A DNA stretch of 64,000 bases from Leptospira jelokensis (GTDB lineage Bacteria > Spirochaetota > Leptospiria > Leptospirales > Leptospiraceae). Shown in pieces: positions 49,476 through 58,994 of this stretch. The notes under the pieces are model-generated. The model saw only the letters and a program-made list of their open reading frames with translations, was not told the DNA's origin and ran no database searches. The position numbers and the translations under genes are program-made. Where the stretch lies: NCBI RefSeq assembly GCF_004769635.1, contig NZ_RQGH01000026.1:124001-188000 (forward strand), in the 5' to 3' direction. Numbering within the stretch: the stretch's first letter is position 1; each line of letters opens with the position of its first letter.

Positions 49476-50451
49476 CATACTGAGGGTCTTGTTCGATGAG
49501 GAGCTTTGCTGCTCGTTGCAGGGCTTCTGCCATCATCGCTTCTGCCTTTCCCTTACGTTTGGTGACTTGCACTTCCGATAAAAATTGTTTTAAGGCTTCT
49601 TTTGCTTGCCCTTCATTTCCAGAATTCGAAGCCAATTTTACTTTTTTCCAAGCTTCTGTGATGGGTGTTTGGGAACGGTTTGGACCGGTTCCAAACGAAA
49701 CACCAGTCTGAGAACCCACAGCGACATTGGCAGTGACCGCACTGGCAGTGGCTCCCACCATTTCTTTCCCAGAGTCACCTCGGTGGTATCCAGAGGTGTC
49801 CCAAATTTTGGTAAAGGGGTCTGTTTTCATTTGGTCAGCAAGTAACCGTTCTTTGTAAGAGACATTGGCGTTTCTCACTTCTTTTAAGAGTGCAATTTGT
49901 TCGTTTGATTCTAAAGTCTGAAAACAATTCACAAAAGAACCTCGTTTTAAGGATTCCTTTGTGAACACCCCTCGGCTGATTAAAAATTGAAATTTTGGGT
50001 AGAGTAGGGTTTTGCCTTCGCGGCAGCCAATTTCCAATTCTGAGAGGGTAGAGAGGACTTCCCCATCATAAGAATGGGATTTGAGATCGGAAAGGTTACC
50101 GGATTTTTCTGCGGAGATTCGCATCATATTTTTGTAAAGTGTGTCATTTGGACTTTTGTCCAAAGCCTTTCGAAAGCCTGTGTAACTTTCGTTGTAATTC
50201 CCCCTTTGGAATTCGAGAAGGCCCCACATATAACAAAGATAGCCATCATCTGTATCTTTTGTTCGACAAACATACCTTAGACGAGACATGGCATCTTCTT
50301 TCGCCGATGGATTTTCCCAAACATCGAGCAAAACCTCTTCTAAAAAAAGAAGGGTCTCCAAGCTGTATGGATTGCGATTGGGATTCTTACCAGGTTCCGA
50401 GGAACAAAACCCAAAAGTAAGGGTGAAAATCAGGACAACGAATGCGCGCAT
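49444..50451 (-). CDS. putative lipoprotein with TPR-like repeat, 335 aa
   Basis: The N-terminus has a signal peptide with lipobox-type end L-T-F-G-F-C-S-S (Cys16). Residues about 60-110 look like tetratricopeptide repeats (YMWGLLEFQRGNYNESYTGFRKALDKSPND). A Gly/Ser/Thr-rich stretch lies in the middle (about 225-260). The function is unknown. Confidence 0.75.
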   Translation of the reverse strand: MRAFVVLIFTLTFGFCSSEPGKNPNRNPYSLETLLFLEEVLLDVWENPSAKEDAMSRLRYVCRTKDTDDGYLCYMWGLLEFQRGNYNESYTGFRKALDKSPNDTLYKNMMRISAEKSGNLSDLKSHSYDGEVLSTLSELEIGCREGKTLLYPKFQFLISRGVFTKESLKRGSFVNCFQTLESNEQIALLKEVRNANVSYKERLLADQMKTDPFTKIWDTSGYHRGDSGKEMVGATASAVTANVAVGSQTGVSFGTGPNRSQTPITEAWKKVKLASNSGNEGQAKEALKQFLSEVQVTKRKGKAEAMMAEALQRAAKLLIEQDPQYVKIRSLAKEL

Positions 50452-50563
50452 GCCACCGTCTATGATATACGTGTGTCCTAGTTTTGTCCCAATTTTTTTT
50501 GTGTTGCCTACACCGGAAATTCGGAAATTCTTAGGATAATCTATCCACTTTACGAGAGATCCC

Positions 50564-52405
50564 TTGAAACGATTTGTTTATCTACTATCCTTTTTCACCA
50601 TTCTCAGTTTTGCCCTGCCGGTAGGGTTCATTTCCTGTGAACCAGAAGCAAAAAAAGCTCAAAAAACCGAAACGAAATTTGATTACAAAGACTTTGAAAC
50701 TGTCATTCGGACAGTTGACAAACTCTACATCGACAAACACATCAATGTCAATCGTGCGTATACCGATGCTGCTAGTTTTGCTTTTTTAAGTTTACCTCAC
50801 CCTCTTTATATTTACCCAGAAAGTTATTTCAAAGAAAGGGAAAAGTACGATGATAAGGAAGACCTTTGGCCGGGTTCCACGTTTAAGATCTCTCCTTCTG
50901 ATAAATTTGTGATTTTTGATCCTGATTATGTTCAGGTGGAAAAAATCCAGAAAGAAAAACGCAAAAAAAACGAAAACAGAAAACTCTCTGATGCAGAACT
51001 CAAAAAACTCATTGAAAAAGAAAAATTAAAAAAATCGGTGATCTCTGCTCGATGGGAAGAAATCAATTTCTCACGAAAAGATTTTGACCGAGTGATTGCT
51101 TACATCAATGACAACTTAGATAAATACAAAACTCCAGTTCTCAAAGGGCTTGTGGAACTAGATGGTGAACTTCCAGAAGAAGAGGAAGACGAAAAGAAAG
51201 AATTTCGCATGGAACAAGTGTTTGTTGCTGCGGCCAATGGTTATTTAAATTCGTTAGACCCTCACTCCAATGTATTTTTGGAAGAAGTATGGGAAGAGTC
51301 CATGTCCAAAATCAGTGATGGTTCCTTTGAAGGGATTGGTGCCATTCTTTCTGGTGGAGGGAGCCGAGAAGTCATCGTAGAAAATCCATTGGAAGGTAGT
51401 CCCGCTCTAAGGGCAGGGATTCGCAGTGGAGACAGCATCGTTGCCGTTGATGGAAAACTCATCAAAAATTTATCTTTAGACAAAGTGGTTAAAAAAATCA
51501 AAGGTCCAAAGTCCACCAAAGTTGTGTTAACCATTTCAAGAAAGGGAAACACGGGAAAATTTGATATCGAAGTGGTTCGTGATAAAATCACAATCAAAAA
51601 CGTTACCTACCATCTCGTAAAAGAAAATCCACAAGTTGCTTACATCAAACTCACGGGATTTGTCAAACCAGGGCCTGGAGAGGCGCCGATCGACACCCAA
51701 ATTGCCGAAGCATTGGCGGAAATGGAACGGACCGCAAAAGAGAGCGGAAAGCCACTGAAGGCAGTGATTCTCGACCTAAGAGGGAACTCTGGTGGGTTTT
51801 TGGATTTAGCTGTGGATATTGCTGATATGTTCATCGAAAAAGGAATGATTGTTTCCACAAAAACTCCTGGTAGAAGTGATGATGAAAAGTATGCCAAAAT
51901 TAAGGATATCACAAAACTTCCGTTAGCAATACTGATGAATTCGAAATCCGCTTCTGCATCCGAAATTGTTGCCAGTGCCATCCAACACCATGGAAGAGGG
52001 ATTTTACTCGGAGAACGTACGTTTGGAAAAGCAACGGTCCAAACCTTAAAACATTTGGACAACAATCCAAATTACTTATTAAAAATCACAAATGCAAGGT
52101 ATTACTCACCTTCCGGGAAAACCATCCAAGTGGTGGGAGTGTCTCCAGACATCGAAGTTTCGGAAGAAGCAGACGGATCCTTTCCGTTCCGTTACCGTGA
52201 AGAAGATATGTGGAACCACTTACCTCTCATCCCACACGAAGGTGTTGTGAAATCAAAATTTAACATCAATGCAATCAAAGAATATGCGAAGAAAAATGGT
52301 AAGGCTGATCTTTATTTAAAAGAACATTCGAATGATGCCATCAAACCTGATTACATGTTGATTCGTAGTTTGGATTACATCGAAGGAATGTTAAATTCAA
52401 AATAA
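50564..52405 (+). CDS. S41-family C-terminal processing protease, lipoprotein
   Basis: A 613-residue protease starting with TTG. A signal peptide ends in a lipobox-like F-I-S-C (Cys25). The PDZ domain lies at about 250-335 ([43 protein letters not shown]). The peptidase domain contains [32 protein letters not shown] and the catalytic Ser in N-S-K-S-A-S-A-S-E with the general-base Lys in F-G-K-A-T-V-Q. It trims or degrades periplasmic proteins. The long N-terminal part (25-245, Lys/Glu rich) is larger than in typical CtpA. Confidence 0.9.
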   Translation: MKRFVYLLSFFTILSFALPVGFISCEPEAKKAQKTETKFDYKDFETVIRTVDKLYIDKHINVNRAYTDAASFAFLSLPHPLYIYPESYFKEREKYDDKEDLWPGSTFKISPSDKFVIFDPDYVQVEKIQKEKRKKNENRKLSDAELKKLIEKEKLKKSVISARWEEINFSRKDFDRVIAYINDNLDKYKTPVLKGLVELDGELPEEEEDEKKEFRMEQVFVAAANGYLNSLDPHSNVFLEEVWEESMSKISDGSFEGIGAILSGGGSREVIVENPLEGSPALRAGIRSGDSIVAVDGKLIKNLSLDKVVKKIKGPKSTKVVLTISRKGNTGKFDIEVVRDKITIKNVTYHLVKENPQVAYIKLTGFVKPGPGEAPIDTQIAEALAEMERTAKESGKPLKAVILDLRGNSGGFLDLAVDIADMFIEKGMIVSTKTPGRSDDEKYAKIKDITKLPLAILMNSKSASASEIVASAIQHHGRGILLGERTFGKATVQTLKHLDNNPNYLLKITNARYYSPSGKTIQVVGVSPDIEVSEEADGSFPFRYREEDMWNHLPLIPHEGVVKSKFNINAIKEYAKKNGKADLYLKEHSNDAIKPDYMLIRSLDYIEGMLNSK

Positions 52406-52454
52406 GGATTTAACTTCGAAGTTAGAGTGTTAAATAAATTAGATTGGATACAAT

Positions 52455-54056
52455 GTGACTCGAATTAAATCAGATTTTCTGATCATTGGTAGCGGCGTGA
52501 GTGGTCTGTTTACGGCTTTAAAATTAGCGCCGCTCGGATCCGTTGTTGTGGTCACAAAAAAAGCTGACTATGAATCCAATACCAATTATGCACAAGGTGG
52601 GATTGCATCTGTTTTTGATGATAAAGATAAATTTGAAGAACACATCAAAGATACTTTAGAATCAGGTGCAGGTTTATGTGACCTGGAAGCCGTCCGAGTA
52701 TTGGTAGAAGAAGGTCCAACAAGGGTAAAAGAACTTTTAGATTTAGGTGTTCCGTTCACAAGAAACCAAACGGGGGAATTGGATTTAGCTCGCGAAGGTG
52801 GCCATAGCAAAAACCGCATCATCCATTCCCTCGACAGGACGGGAAGTGCAGTGGAACAATCCCTTCTCAACCATGTACATGCCAACGAGAACATTCGGAT
52901 TTTGGAAAACCATGCCTGTGTTGACCTCATCACCAAACACCATTTAAAGGACAAAGAAAACCTTCCTTTACGATGTTACGGTGCCTACATCGTTGATACA
53001 GAAACTGGTGAAGTATTCCCTGTCCTTGCCAAAAAAACAATTTTGGCAACAGGTGGTGCTGGACAAGTGTATCTCCATACAACCAATCCAAACATAGCCA
53101 CTGGGGATGGAGTCGCCAGTGCCTACCGCGCTGGTGCCATTGTGAAAAACATGGAATTTTACCAGTTCCACCCTACTTCACTTTTCCATGAACAAGGTAA
53201 TAGTTTTTTAATTTCAGAAGCAGTCCGAGGTCATGGTGGAATCCTTCGCGAAATTGGTGGAAGGCCTTTTATGAAGGACTATCATACATTAGGTGAACTT
53301 GCACCAAGAGATATTGTAGCCCGTGCGATTGACGACACGATGAAAAAAAGAGGAGAACCACATGTTTTACTCGATATCACACATCGTCCCGCAAACGATA
53401 TCATCAGCCATTTTCCATCCATTTATGAAAGGTGTAAAAAACTAGGAATTGATATCACTACCGATCCAATCCCTGTGGTTCCAGCTGCTCATTATATGTG
53501 TGGTGGGGTTGCCACTGATCTTTTAGGTCGAACCAATATTGCCGACTTATATGCATGTGGTGAAACTACTTGTACGGGAGTACATGGTGGCAATCGATTG
53601 GCATCCAATAGTTTACTAGAATGTTTGGTTTTTTCACATCGCATAGCAGAAGACATACGATCACAAGGCAAACTAAGTTATTCGAGTGAAACCGATTTGA
53701 TACCAGATTGGAACAAAGAAGGAACTACGAATACCGAAGAATGGGTTCTCATTTCCCATGATTTAATCGAAATCAAAACGATTATGAGTAATTATGTGGG
53801 AATTGTCAGATCGGATATGCGACTCGAAAGGGCCCTTCGCCGTTTGAAATTGATTTCACAAGAAGTGAAGGACTATTACAATAGAACAACGGTATCTCTT
53901 GGTTTATTAGAACTTCGCAATTTAGTGAAAGTGGCGGAACTCATTGTCCGATCAGCACTGCTCCGAAAAGAAAGCCGGGGGCTCCATTACAGTACCGACT
54001 ATCCAGAAGATAGAACTCCCTCTAGACAAGACACAATTCTTTCTCACAAATTATAA
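52455..54056 (+). CDS. nadB: L-aspartate oxidase
   Basis: A 533-residue flavoprotein of the succinate dehydrogenase/aspartate oxidase family. The FAD site is [13 protein letters not shown]; further blocks are [52 protein letters not shown] and [15 protein letters not shown], with the helical C-terminal domain intact. It oxidises aspartate to iminoaspartate for NAD synthesis; nadA and nadC are not in the window. The start is GTG. Confidence 0.95.
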   Translation: MTRIKSDFLIIGSGVSGLFTALKLAPLGSVVVVTKKADYESNTNYAQGGIASVFDDKDKFEEHIKDTLESGAGLCDLEAVRVLVEEGPTRVKELLDLGVPFTRNQTGELDLAREGGHSKNRIIHSLDRTGSAVEQSLLNHVHANENIRILENHACVDLITKHHLKDKENLPLRCYGAYIVDTETGEVFPVLAKKTILATGGAGQVYLHTTNPNIATGDGVASAYRAGAIVKNMEFYQFHPTSLFHEQGNSFLISEAVRGHGGILREIGGRPFMKDYHTLGELAPRDIVARAIDDTMKKRGEPHVLLDITHRPANDIISHFPSIYERCKKLGIDITTDPIPVVPAAHYMCGGVATDLLGRTNIADLYACGETTCTGVHGGNRLASNSLLECLVFSHRIAEDIRSQGKLSYSSETDLIPDWNKEGTTNTEEWVLISHDLIEIKTIMSNYVGIVRSDMRLERALRRLKLISQEVKDYYNRTTVSLGLLELRNLVKVAELIVRSALLRKESRGLHYSTDYPEDRTPSRQDTILSHKL

Positions 54057-54064
54057 TCCAAATC

Positions 54065-54190
54065 CTGCGCCAGGGACCCTAGCGGAAATCCTTTCTCGAA
54101 AGAGAAAGATTGTAGCGGAGGGCCCGGTCCATTGTAAAGAAAAATGTATTTTTAAGAGGAATGGGAGGCGCCCCACTAACACAATCCATG
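54065..54190. repeat. G+C-rich structured intergenic element after nadB
   Basis: The gap holds a nested fold: a 7-bp stem CTTTCTC/GAGAAAG closed by a GAAA tetraloop (54091-54108), flanked by a direct repeat TAGCGGA (54080 and 54113) and by possible outer pairing GGACC/GGTCC (54074-54078 with 54126-54130). It is richer in G+C than the surrounding DNA and has no T-run, so it is not a simple terminator. It may belong to an interspersed repeat family; this needs other copies to confirm. Confidence 0.45.
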
Positions 54191-54201
54191 CGAAAGGATC
54201 A

Positions 54202-54417
54202 TTAACCGCGCACACCTAATATTGTGTAAACGATACCGAAAACCACTGGCAAAATTGAATAACTGAAAACGTGGATGTAGTATCCTTTTTTTTCGCCCCA
54301 TTTTTGTTTCATTGGTTCCAATTTCCAAAAAAAACTCGGTTTGTAAAGCCGCAAGACAAAGGTTGTGATCCCATAAATGATAAAAAAGATCCCAAGTCCA
54401 ACTGTAACTATGTTCAT
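54202..54417 (-). CDS. small two-helix membrane protein, 71 aa
   Basis: Two hydrophobic helices (about 3-22 and 47-68) are joined by a basic loop (KPSFFWKLEPMKQKWGEKKG). Unrecognised. Typical of small inner-membrane proteins of unknown role. It is isolated: divergent from the recombinase gene and facing nadB across the structured element. Confidence 0.6.
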   Translation of the reverse strand: MNIVTVGLGIFFIIYGITTFVLRLYKPSFFWKLEPMKQKWGEKKGYYIHVFSYSILPVVFGIVYTILGVRG

Positions 54418-54551
54418 AATTCTCCCTTAAGGTTTCAATTTAAGAAAAAGGGTGAACTTTCCAAGAAAAAAAATTTTTGAAATGCAAATCCCATTGTAAA
54501 AAGTTAACAAACATTCGTTTATCCCACCTCGTATAGCCAATAACACGTAAA

Positions 54552-55675
54552 AGGTTAGGTGGTTTATGATAAAATTCAAACTTTCGACAGAAGACAAACG
54601 ATTCCATTTGTATTTCCCGTATTCGGAATCATTCGTAAAAATGATTAAGTCCATACCCAAATGGAATTATCATCCAGAAAAAAAAACTTGGTCTTTCCCG
54701 AATGAACCAAACACCATAAAACGAGTATTAGCTGATTTTTCCAATGAAGACATACGGATTGTTTTCAAAGAAATTCCAAAACAATGTGGTTTGTTGGAAG
54801 ATTTTTTTAAAGGGGCTCGGGAACGAAATTTTAGTTTTTGCACAACAAAAACCTATTACTCACACTTACGCCTTCTCCTTACTTTTACAGGAAAATTACC
54901 AAACAATATCAAATCAAAAGACATCGAAAACTTTTTGGATTACCAAGTGAAAGAAAAATCTGTGAAATCAGCAACCGTTCGAAGTGCGAGGCAAGCCTTT
55001 AGTTTTTATTTCAAAGTTGTACGAAAACAAATCTTAAATTTAAATTTTCCAAAAATGAGTGGGGAACAAAAACTTCCCGAAGTATTAACCGCAGAAGAAA
55101 CGAGGTCCATCTTCAATGCTTTACCAAATATAAAACACAAAATGTTACTTTTATTAAGTTACTCCGCAGGATTACGTGTTGGAGAGGTCATCCATCTAAA
55201 AACAAAAGACATTGATTTGGAAAGGAATATGATTCGAGTCACACAAGGAAAAGGCAAAAAAGATCGGTATACCATTCTTGCTTCTTCTCTGATAAACGAA
55301 TTAAAAGAATACTTAAAAATCAGAGAATACAATTTACTGCTTAAATATAGTTTTAACGAAATGCGATCGATTGAATGGTTATTCCCTGGTATGGAAAAAA
55401 GACCTCTACACATTCGCACTGCAGAAACTATTTTTAACCAAGCAGTTGCAAAAGCAAAAATCAAAAAGAAAGTTACGTTCCATAGTTTACGGCATGCCTT
55501 CGCCACACATTTATTAGAACTGGGAACAGATTTGAGAATGATCCAAACTCTACTCGGACACGCAAGTGTCCGTACCACTCAAATTTATACAAAAGTGGCA
55601 AGAAGCCGTTTGGAAAATATCAAAAGCCCTCTCGACCAAATCCAAAAAAAAGATCCGAAATCGAACACCTAACCT
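54552..55675. repeat. 10-bp inverted repeat bracketing the recombinase gene
   Basis: AGGTTAGGTG at 54552-54561 (4 bp before the start codon) and its exact complement CACCTAACCT at 55666-55675 (spanning the stop codon) flank the gene. Each contains a GTTAGGT/ACCTAAC heptamer, which fits the GTTRRRY/RYYYAAC core pattern of integron recombination sites. The upstream arm may simply double as the ribosome binding site, so chance is possible. Confidence 0.4.
54566..55672 (+). CDS. tyrosine recombinase / phage-integrase family protein
   Basis: A 368-residue site-specific recombinase. Residues 1-60 form a small N-terminal module with M-I-K-S-I-P-K-W-N-Y-H-P-E-K-K-T-W, which resembles a HARP-like motif. 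A SAM-like core-binding domain follows (about 75-160), then the catalytic domain with all key residues: Arg in S-A-G-L-R-V-G-E-V, Lys in the beta-hairpin G-K-G-K-K-D-R, H-S-L-R-H (box II), L-L-G-H-A-S, and Tyr in T-T-Q-I-Y-T-K. It appears intact. It stands alone without phage or transposon genes. A 10-bp inverted repeat brackets the gene. It is closer to XerD/IntI-type than to lambda-type integrases. Confidence 0.9.
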   Translation: MIKFKLSTEDKRFHLYFPYSESFVKMIKSIPKWNYHPEKKTWSFPNEPNTIKRVLADFSNEDIRIVFKEIPKQCGLLEDFFKGARERNFSFCTTKTYYSHLRLLLTFTGKLPNNIKSKDIENFLDYQVKEKSVKSATVRSARQAFSFYFKVVRKQILNLNFPKMSGEQKLPEVLTAEETRSIFNALPNIKHKMLLLLSYSAGLRVGEVIHLKTKDIDLERNMIRVTQGKGKKDRYTILASSLINELKEYLKIREYNLLLKYSFNEMRSIEWLFPGMEKRPLHIRTAETIFNQAVAKAKIKKKVTFHSLRHAFATHLLELGTDLRMIQTLLGHASVRTTQIYTKVARSRLENIKSPLDQIQKKDPKSNT

Positions 55676-55905
55676 AAGTATCACCTCCTAACAAAAAACA
55701 AATCTCAAACAAACATTGGGTAACCCAGGTTTACGATTTTTTTAAACATTCCCTCGCATCCGAATTCTGTATTCGTTTTCAAGTTGCAAGGAACAAAATC
55801 ATAATAGATTACTGGTAGAAAGGGACAATGATGTTATCACGTTTCATTCAAAAAGAGAAATGGTTCATCGTCTAAGTTTCCGTTTGAAGGATTTGAGAAT
55901 CAAAG

Positions 55906-56343
55906 ATGGAAAAAAATCAATTAAAACAAAATGATCTGAAGAACAAACACGCATTCGATACTTTTTATTCCTCTATTACGCAAACCGAAATGGAAATCGT
56001 AACAAAATTAAAAGAAATCCTAAATTCATTCCCTGGCTTGGAAGAAAGAATTTCCTATTCCGTTTTGTACTATTTCCAAAATAGTCGCGTTTGTTTTATT
56101 TGGCCAGCATCCATCAAACCTGGTCCTAAGTCAGGGGTACAATTTGGTTTTTGTAATGGCTATCTATTGGAAGATCCAAAACAAATCTTAGAAAAAGGGA
56201 ATCGCAAACAAGTGTATTGCCTTACGTTTCATTCCCCAAAGGAAATCAAATCATCCATCCTCATTCCTCTTTTAAAAAATGCATTGGACGTTGACCAAAC
56301 AATTTATAAACAAAAAAAAACCAAAGGAGGTGTTTCCAATTGA
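55906..56343 (+). CDS. DUF1801-family protein
   Basis: A 145-residue protein whose core (Y-Y-F-Q-N-S-R-V-C-F-I-W-P-A-S, FGFCNGYLLEDP, VYCLTFHS) matches the DUF1801/YdhG-like fold, a small alpha/beta family of unknown biochemical role. About 230 bp of AT-rich DNA separate it from the recombinase; that gap includes an 11-bp dyad TGGGTAACCCA at 55717-55727. Confidence 0.75.
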   Translation: MEKNQLKQNDLKNKHAFDTFYSSITQTEMEIVTKLKEILNSFPGLEERISYSVLYYFQNSRVCFIWPASIKPGPKSGVQFGFCNGYLLEDPKQILEKGNRKQVYCLTFHSPKEIKSSILIPLLKNALDVDQTIYKQKKTKGGVSN

Positions 56344-56394
56344 TTGGAACAGTTTCATCAGATTTCATTGGGTCTGGCAAGTCAGGAGCCCTTG

Positions 56395-58119
56395 TTAAGG
56401 ACCTTTTGAAGGAGAGCCTCCATCGGAAGGTAAATATTTTTTTATCGTTTTAACGACTTGGGTCGATTTTTCTGAGGCATGGGAAATGATAAAATAGGAT
56501 CGATATACATTTGCGATTTTGGTTCCTAATTCCAAAATTTTAATATGGTTGGCACTCTCCAAAACCCATTTTAATTTCCCTTCCAAAGTATAGGCAAGGG
56601 AATCGATCAAAAGGACTAAAAAATCCTCTTCTATTGTACCTTCTTCTTTTTGCAAAATTGAAAATAGTTTTATTTTTGAATCATTTTTGAGTTCCCTTTC
56701 TTCTTTTTCACTCAGTACTTCTATTTGCATATTGCGATATCCATTGATGAGAAGGAAAAAACGTTCTCTATCTTCACTTGAGAATAAAACCAATTGTTCG
56801 ATGATGGGATTCAGTTGTTTTTTTAAAAAATCACCTATGTCACTGTTAGTTGATGAAATTAAATCAAATGGATGATCCAATTCATGTGCCATCTCTGCCG
56901 TAACATTTCCGATGGTTGCCAATTTTTCAGAAGTTAACAATTTACTTTGTGCGTCTTTTAACTCACGTAATTTTAATTCTAAAATTTTATTTGTCGAATG
57001 AAGGTTATCATTCGATACTTTTAGTTCTTCTGTCCGATTGAAAACCTCTCGTTTTAGATTCTCAGCATACTTTACATTCCATCGGTACTTCTGAAAAACC
57101 CAAATAACTAACAAAAATCCAATTACCGATACAAAAATCGATACGAGTAAACCATAATCTGGCTTTGGATTTGGATTGTATAAAAATCCTGTTAAATTTA
57201 GATTTTTTGGTAACATCCCAAAGTCAGAATACACATCCGCAATATGTTTCCATCTTCCTTCATACATGTAACCTATCTCTACAAGATTTGGTTGGACCAG
57301 TGATTCCATCTCATCAGCTTCAAATAACAGTTGCTCCTTAGTAATATTTTTAGAGTACTTTTGGTAGATGAGATCAACAATTTCAGATTTATTTTTCATC
57401 GCATAACTCCAACCACGTAGGCTTGCTTCCCTAAATCGTTTTACACGATTGGGATTGGTCTGGATTTCGATCTGGCTTGTGAAAAGATTATCTCCGTAAA
57501 AATCAATACCAGCAGTCCTTGGAGAAAATACGACAACTGGAAAACCTAATTTTTTGAATTCGTAAGTTTGTGTTGTCGAATAACCGTCTAAGGCGGCAAC
57601 TTTTCCTTCTACTAAATCTAAAAAACGAAAGCTATGTGGAATTGCTTTGAAATGATTCGAATCAAATTTTTCTTTTTTTAAAAATGCAAGAATTTCATAA
57701 ACATGTGGAGACAACATAATCTTTTTTCCAAGTAAATCTTGGATACTTTGATTTTCATGGATTCGTTTGGTAAATAATACCGTGGGTGAATGTTGGAAGA
57801 TGACCGCAATGACAACAATTGGATTTCCAGCATGCCATTGTAACAATACTTCGTTTGTACCAACGCCATAACGTGCTTCCTTTTCGGAAACATATTGGTG
57901 TAATCCTTCTATACCATGTTTACTTTCATGAATGGTTACATCCAAACCAACTTCTTTATAAAATCCCTTTTCTAGTGCAGTATAGTATCCTGCGAATTGG
58001 AATTGATGGATCCATTTTAAATGTAAATCGACATGATCTCTGGATCGAATTGGTTGGGAATATAGAATCAATCCAAAACAAAATAGGAAACATAATAACT
58101 GTTTCTGGCGCGGCAACAT
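56395..58119 (-). CDS. NMT1/THI5-like sensor with histidine-kinase dimerisation region but no ATPase domain
   Basis: A 574-residue protein. A signal peptide (about 6-25) precedes an NMT1/THI5-type periplasmic binding domain (about 30-315; LKWIHQFQFAGYYTALEKGFYKEVGL). A membrane helix (about 324-343) and a coiled coil (350-395) lead to an H-box-like segment, E-K-L-A-T-I-G-N-V-T-A-E-M-A-H-E-L, with His412. The helical region that follows ends in S-E-K-S-T-Q-V-V-K-T-I-K-K-Y, where related kinases continue into the HATPase_c domain; here the protein stops after 13 more residues. No N, G1 or G2 box exists. It could be a truncated gene or a receptor acting through a partner kinase. Confidence 0.75.
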   Translation of the reverse strand: MLPRQKQLLCFLFCFGLILYSQPIRSRDHVDLHLKWIHQFQFAGYYTALEKGFYKEVGLDVTIHESKHGIEGLHQYVSEKEARYGVGTNEVLLQWHAGNPIVVIAVIFQHSPTVLFTKRIHENQSIQDLLGKKIMLSPHVYEILAFLKKEKFDSNHFKAIPHSFRFLDLVEGKVAALDGYSTTQTYEFKKLGFPVVVFSPRTAGIDFYGDNLFTSQIEIQTNPNRVKRFREASLRGWSYAMKNKSEIVDLIYQKYSKNITKEQLLFEADEMESLVQPNLVEIGYMYEGRWKHIADVYSDFGMLPKNLNLTGFLYNPNPKPDYGLLVSIFVSVIGFLLVIWVFQKYRWNVKYAENLKREVFNRTEELKVSNDNLHSTNKILELKLRELKDAQSKLLTSEKLATIGNVTAEMAHELDHPFDLISSTNSDIGDFLKKQLNPIIEQLVLFSSEDRERFFLLINGYRNMQIEVLSEKEERELKNDSKIKLFSILQKEEGTIEEDFLVLLIDSLAYTLEGKLKWVLESANHIKILELGTKIANVYRSYFIISHASEKSTQVVKTIKKYLPSDGGSPSKGP

Positions 58120-58237
58120 TCGTAGTTCTCACTCAATTTTCGCTTTGTTAGTCGAAAGTGACTAAGGCATATCGATTGGAAAAAATTTGGCAACCGCTAA
58201 TTTCGAATTTTCTAGAATTTTAAAATTTTTATTACTA

Positions 58238-58873
58238 TCATTTTCCTTTTCTACGGATGATCCACTCCGCAAATAAAAAATTGAGAAACCAACCAGCTCC
58301 CATCATCAAATCTCTTGGGACACCTGAAGGTTCTCCACCAACGATCACAAACCAAGGTAAATGTGTGAAGACTTGAGTGCCAGCACCCATTCCGATCGCA
58401 TACCCTCGGATCATCCAATGGCTATGGAATTGGAATTTGCGACGTAAGGCAAAACCAAATCCCACAGCCAAACAGAACAACATCCAAAACCCAACGACCA
58501 ATCGAATTCCGAATAACCAGTCTCCAACAGTTGGGACTTTGGGATATGCCAATGTGAGCCATATTCCTGTAATTGCAGATGTTAGTCCGAAAAAAACAAG
58601 TATCCTACCGGAAACACGGTGCCATTTGGGATATTTGTTTCGAAATCCAGGAGCAAATTGAAAAACACCTAAGGTACTATAAATGAGAACCGAAACGATA
58701 TGAAAAAGGACGGGAATAGGATCATTAAAAAATCTTTGGTTTTCAACCGTATAACCAGACCCAGTTATCAGTTGGAAAATGCGTATGAGCCCTGCGAGAC
58801 TAGGAACAAAACTTAGGAATAATAAAGAACCGATAATCCATTTATCTTTCTTTGTAGTGGAATTCGTTGCCAT
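58238..58873 (-). CDS. DUF2306-like membrane protein
   Basis: A 211-residue protein with six hydrophobic segments. Y-S-T-L-G-V-F-Q-F, a K-W-H-R-V-S-G-R-I-L-V-F segment in the third quarter of the first half, and H-S-H-W-M-I-R-G-Y-A later are the histidine-containing signature of DUF2306. The conserved histidines could bind haem or a metal; this is unproven. It has its own flanking gaps of about 120 bp. Confidence 0.8.
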   Translation of the reverse strand: MATNSTTKKDKWIIGSLLFLSFVPSLAGLIRIFQLITGSGYTVENQRFFNDPIPVLFHIVSVLIYSTLGVFQFAPGFRNKYPKWHRVSGRILVFFGLTSAITGIWLTLAYPKVPTVGDWLFGIRLVVGFWMLFCLAVGFGFALRRKFQFHSHWMIRGYAIGMGAGTQVFTHLPWFVIVGGEPSGVPRDLMMGAGWFLNFLFAEWIIRRKGK

Positions 58874-58994
58874 CAGAATTCAATAGAGAAATTTATTTCA
58901 GAAAGAGCAAGAAGGAAATCGAAATCTTAGAGCAAATAAATCCATATCAATTCGAAAATTAAAACTTACGTTTGCGAATACTTAAGTTTTATTC

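Noticed and set aside
55673..55905. attC-type cassette array next to the recombinase
   Set aside because: Only single heptamer matches and one short dyad are present; no ~60-bp imperfect palindromes recur, so no integron array can be claimed.
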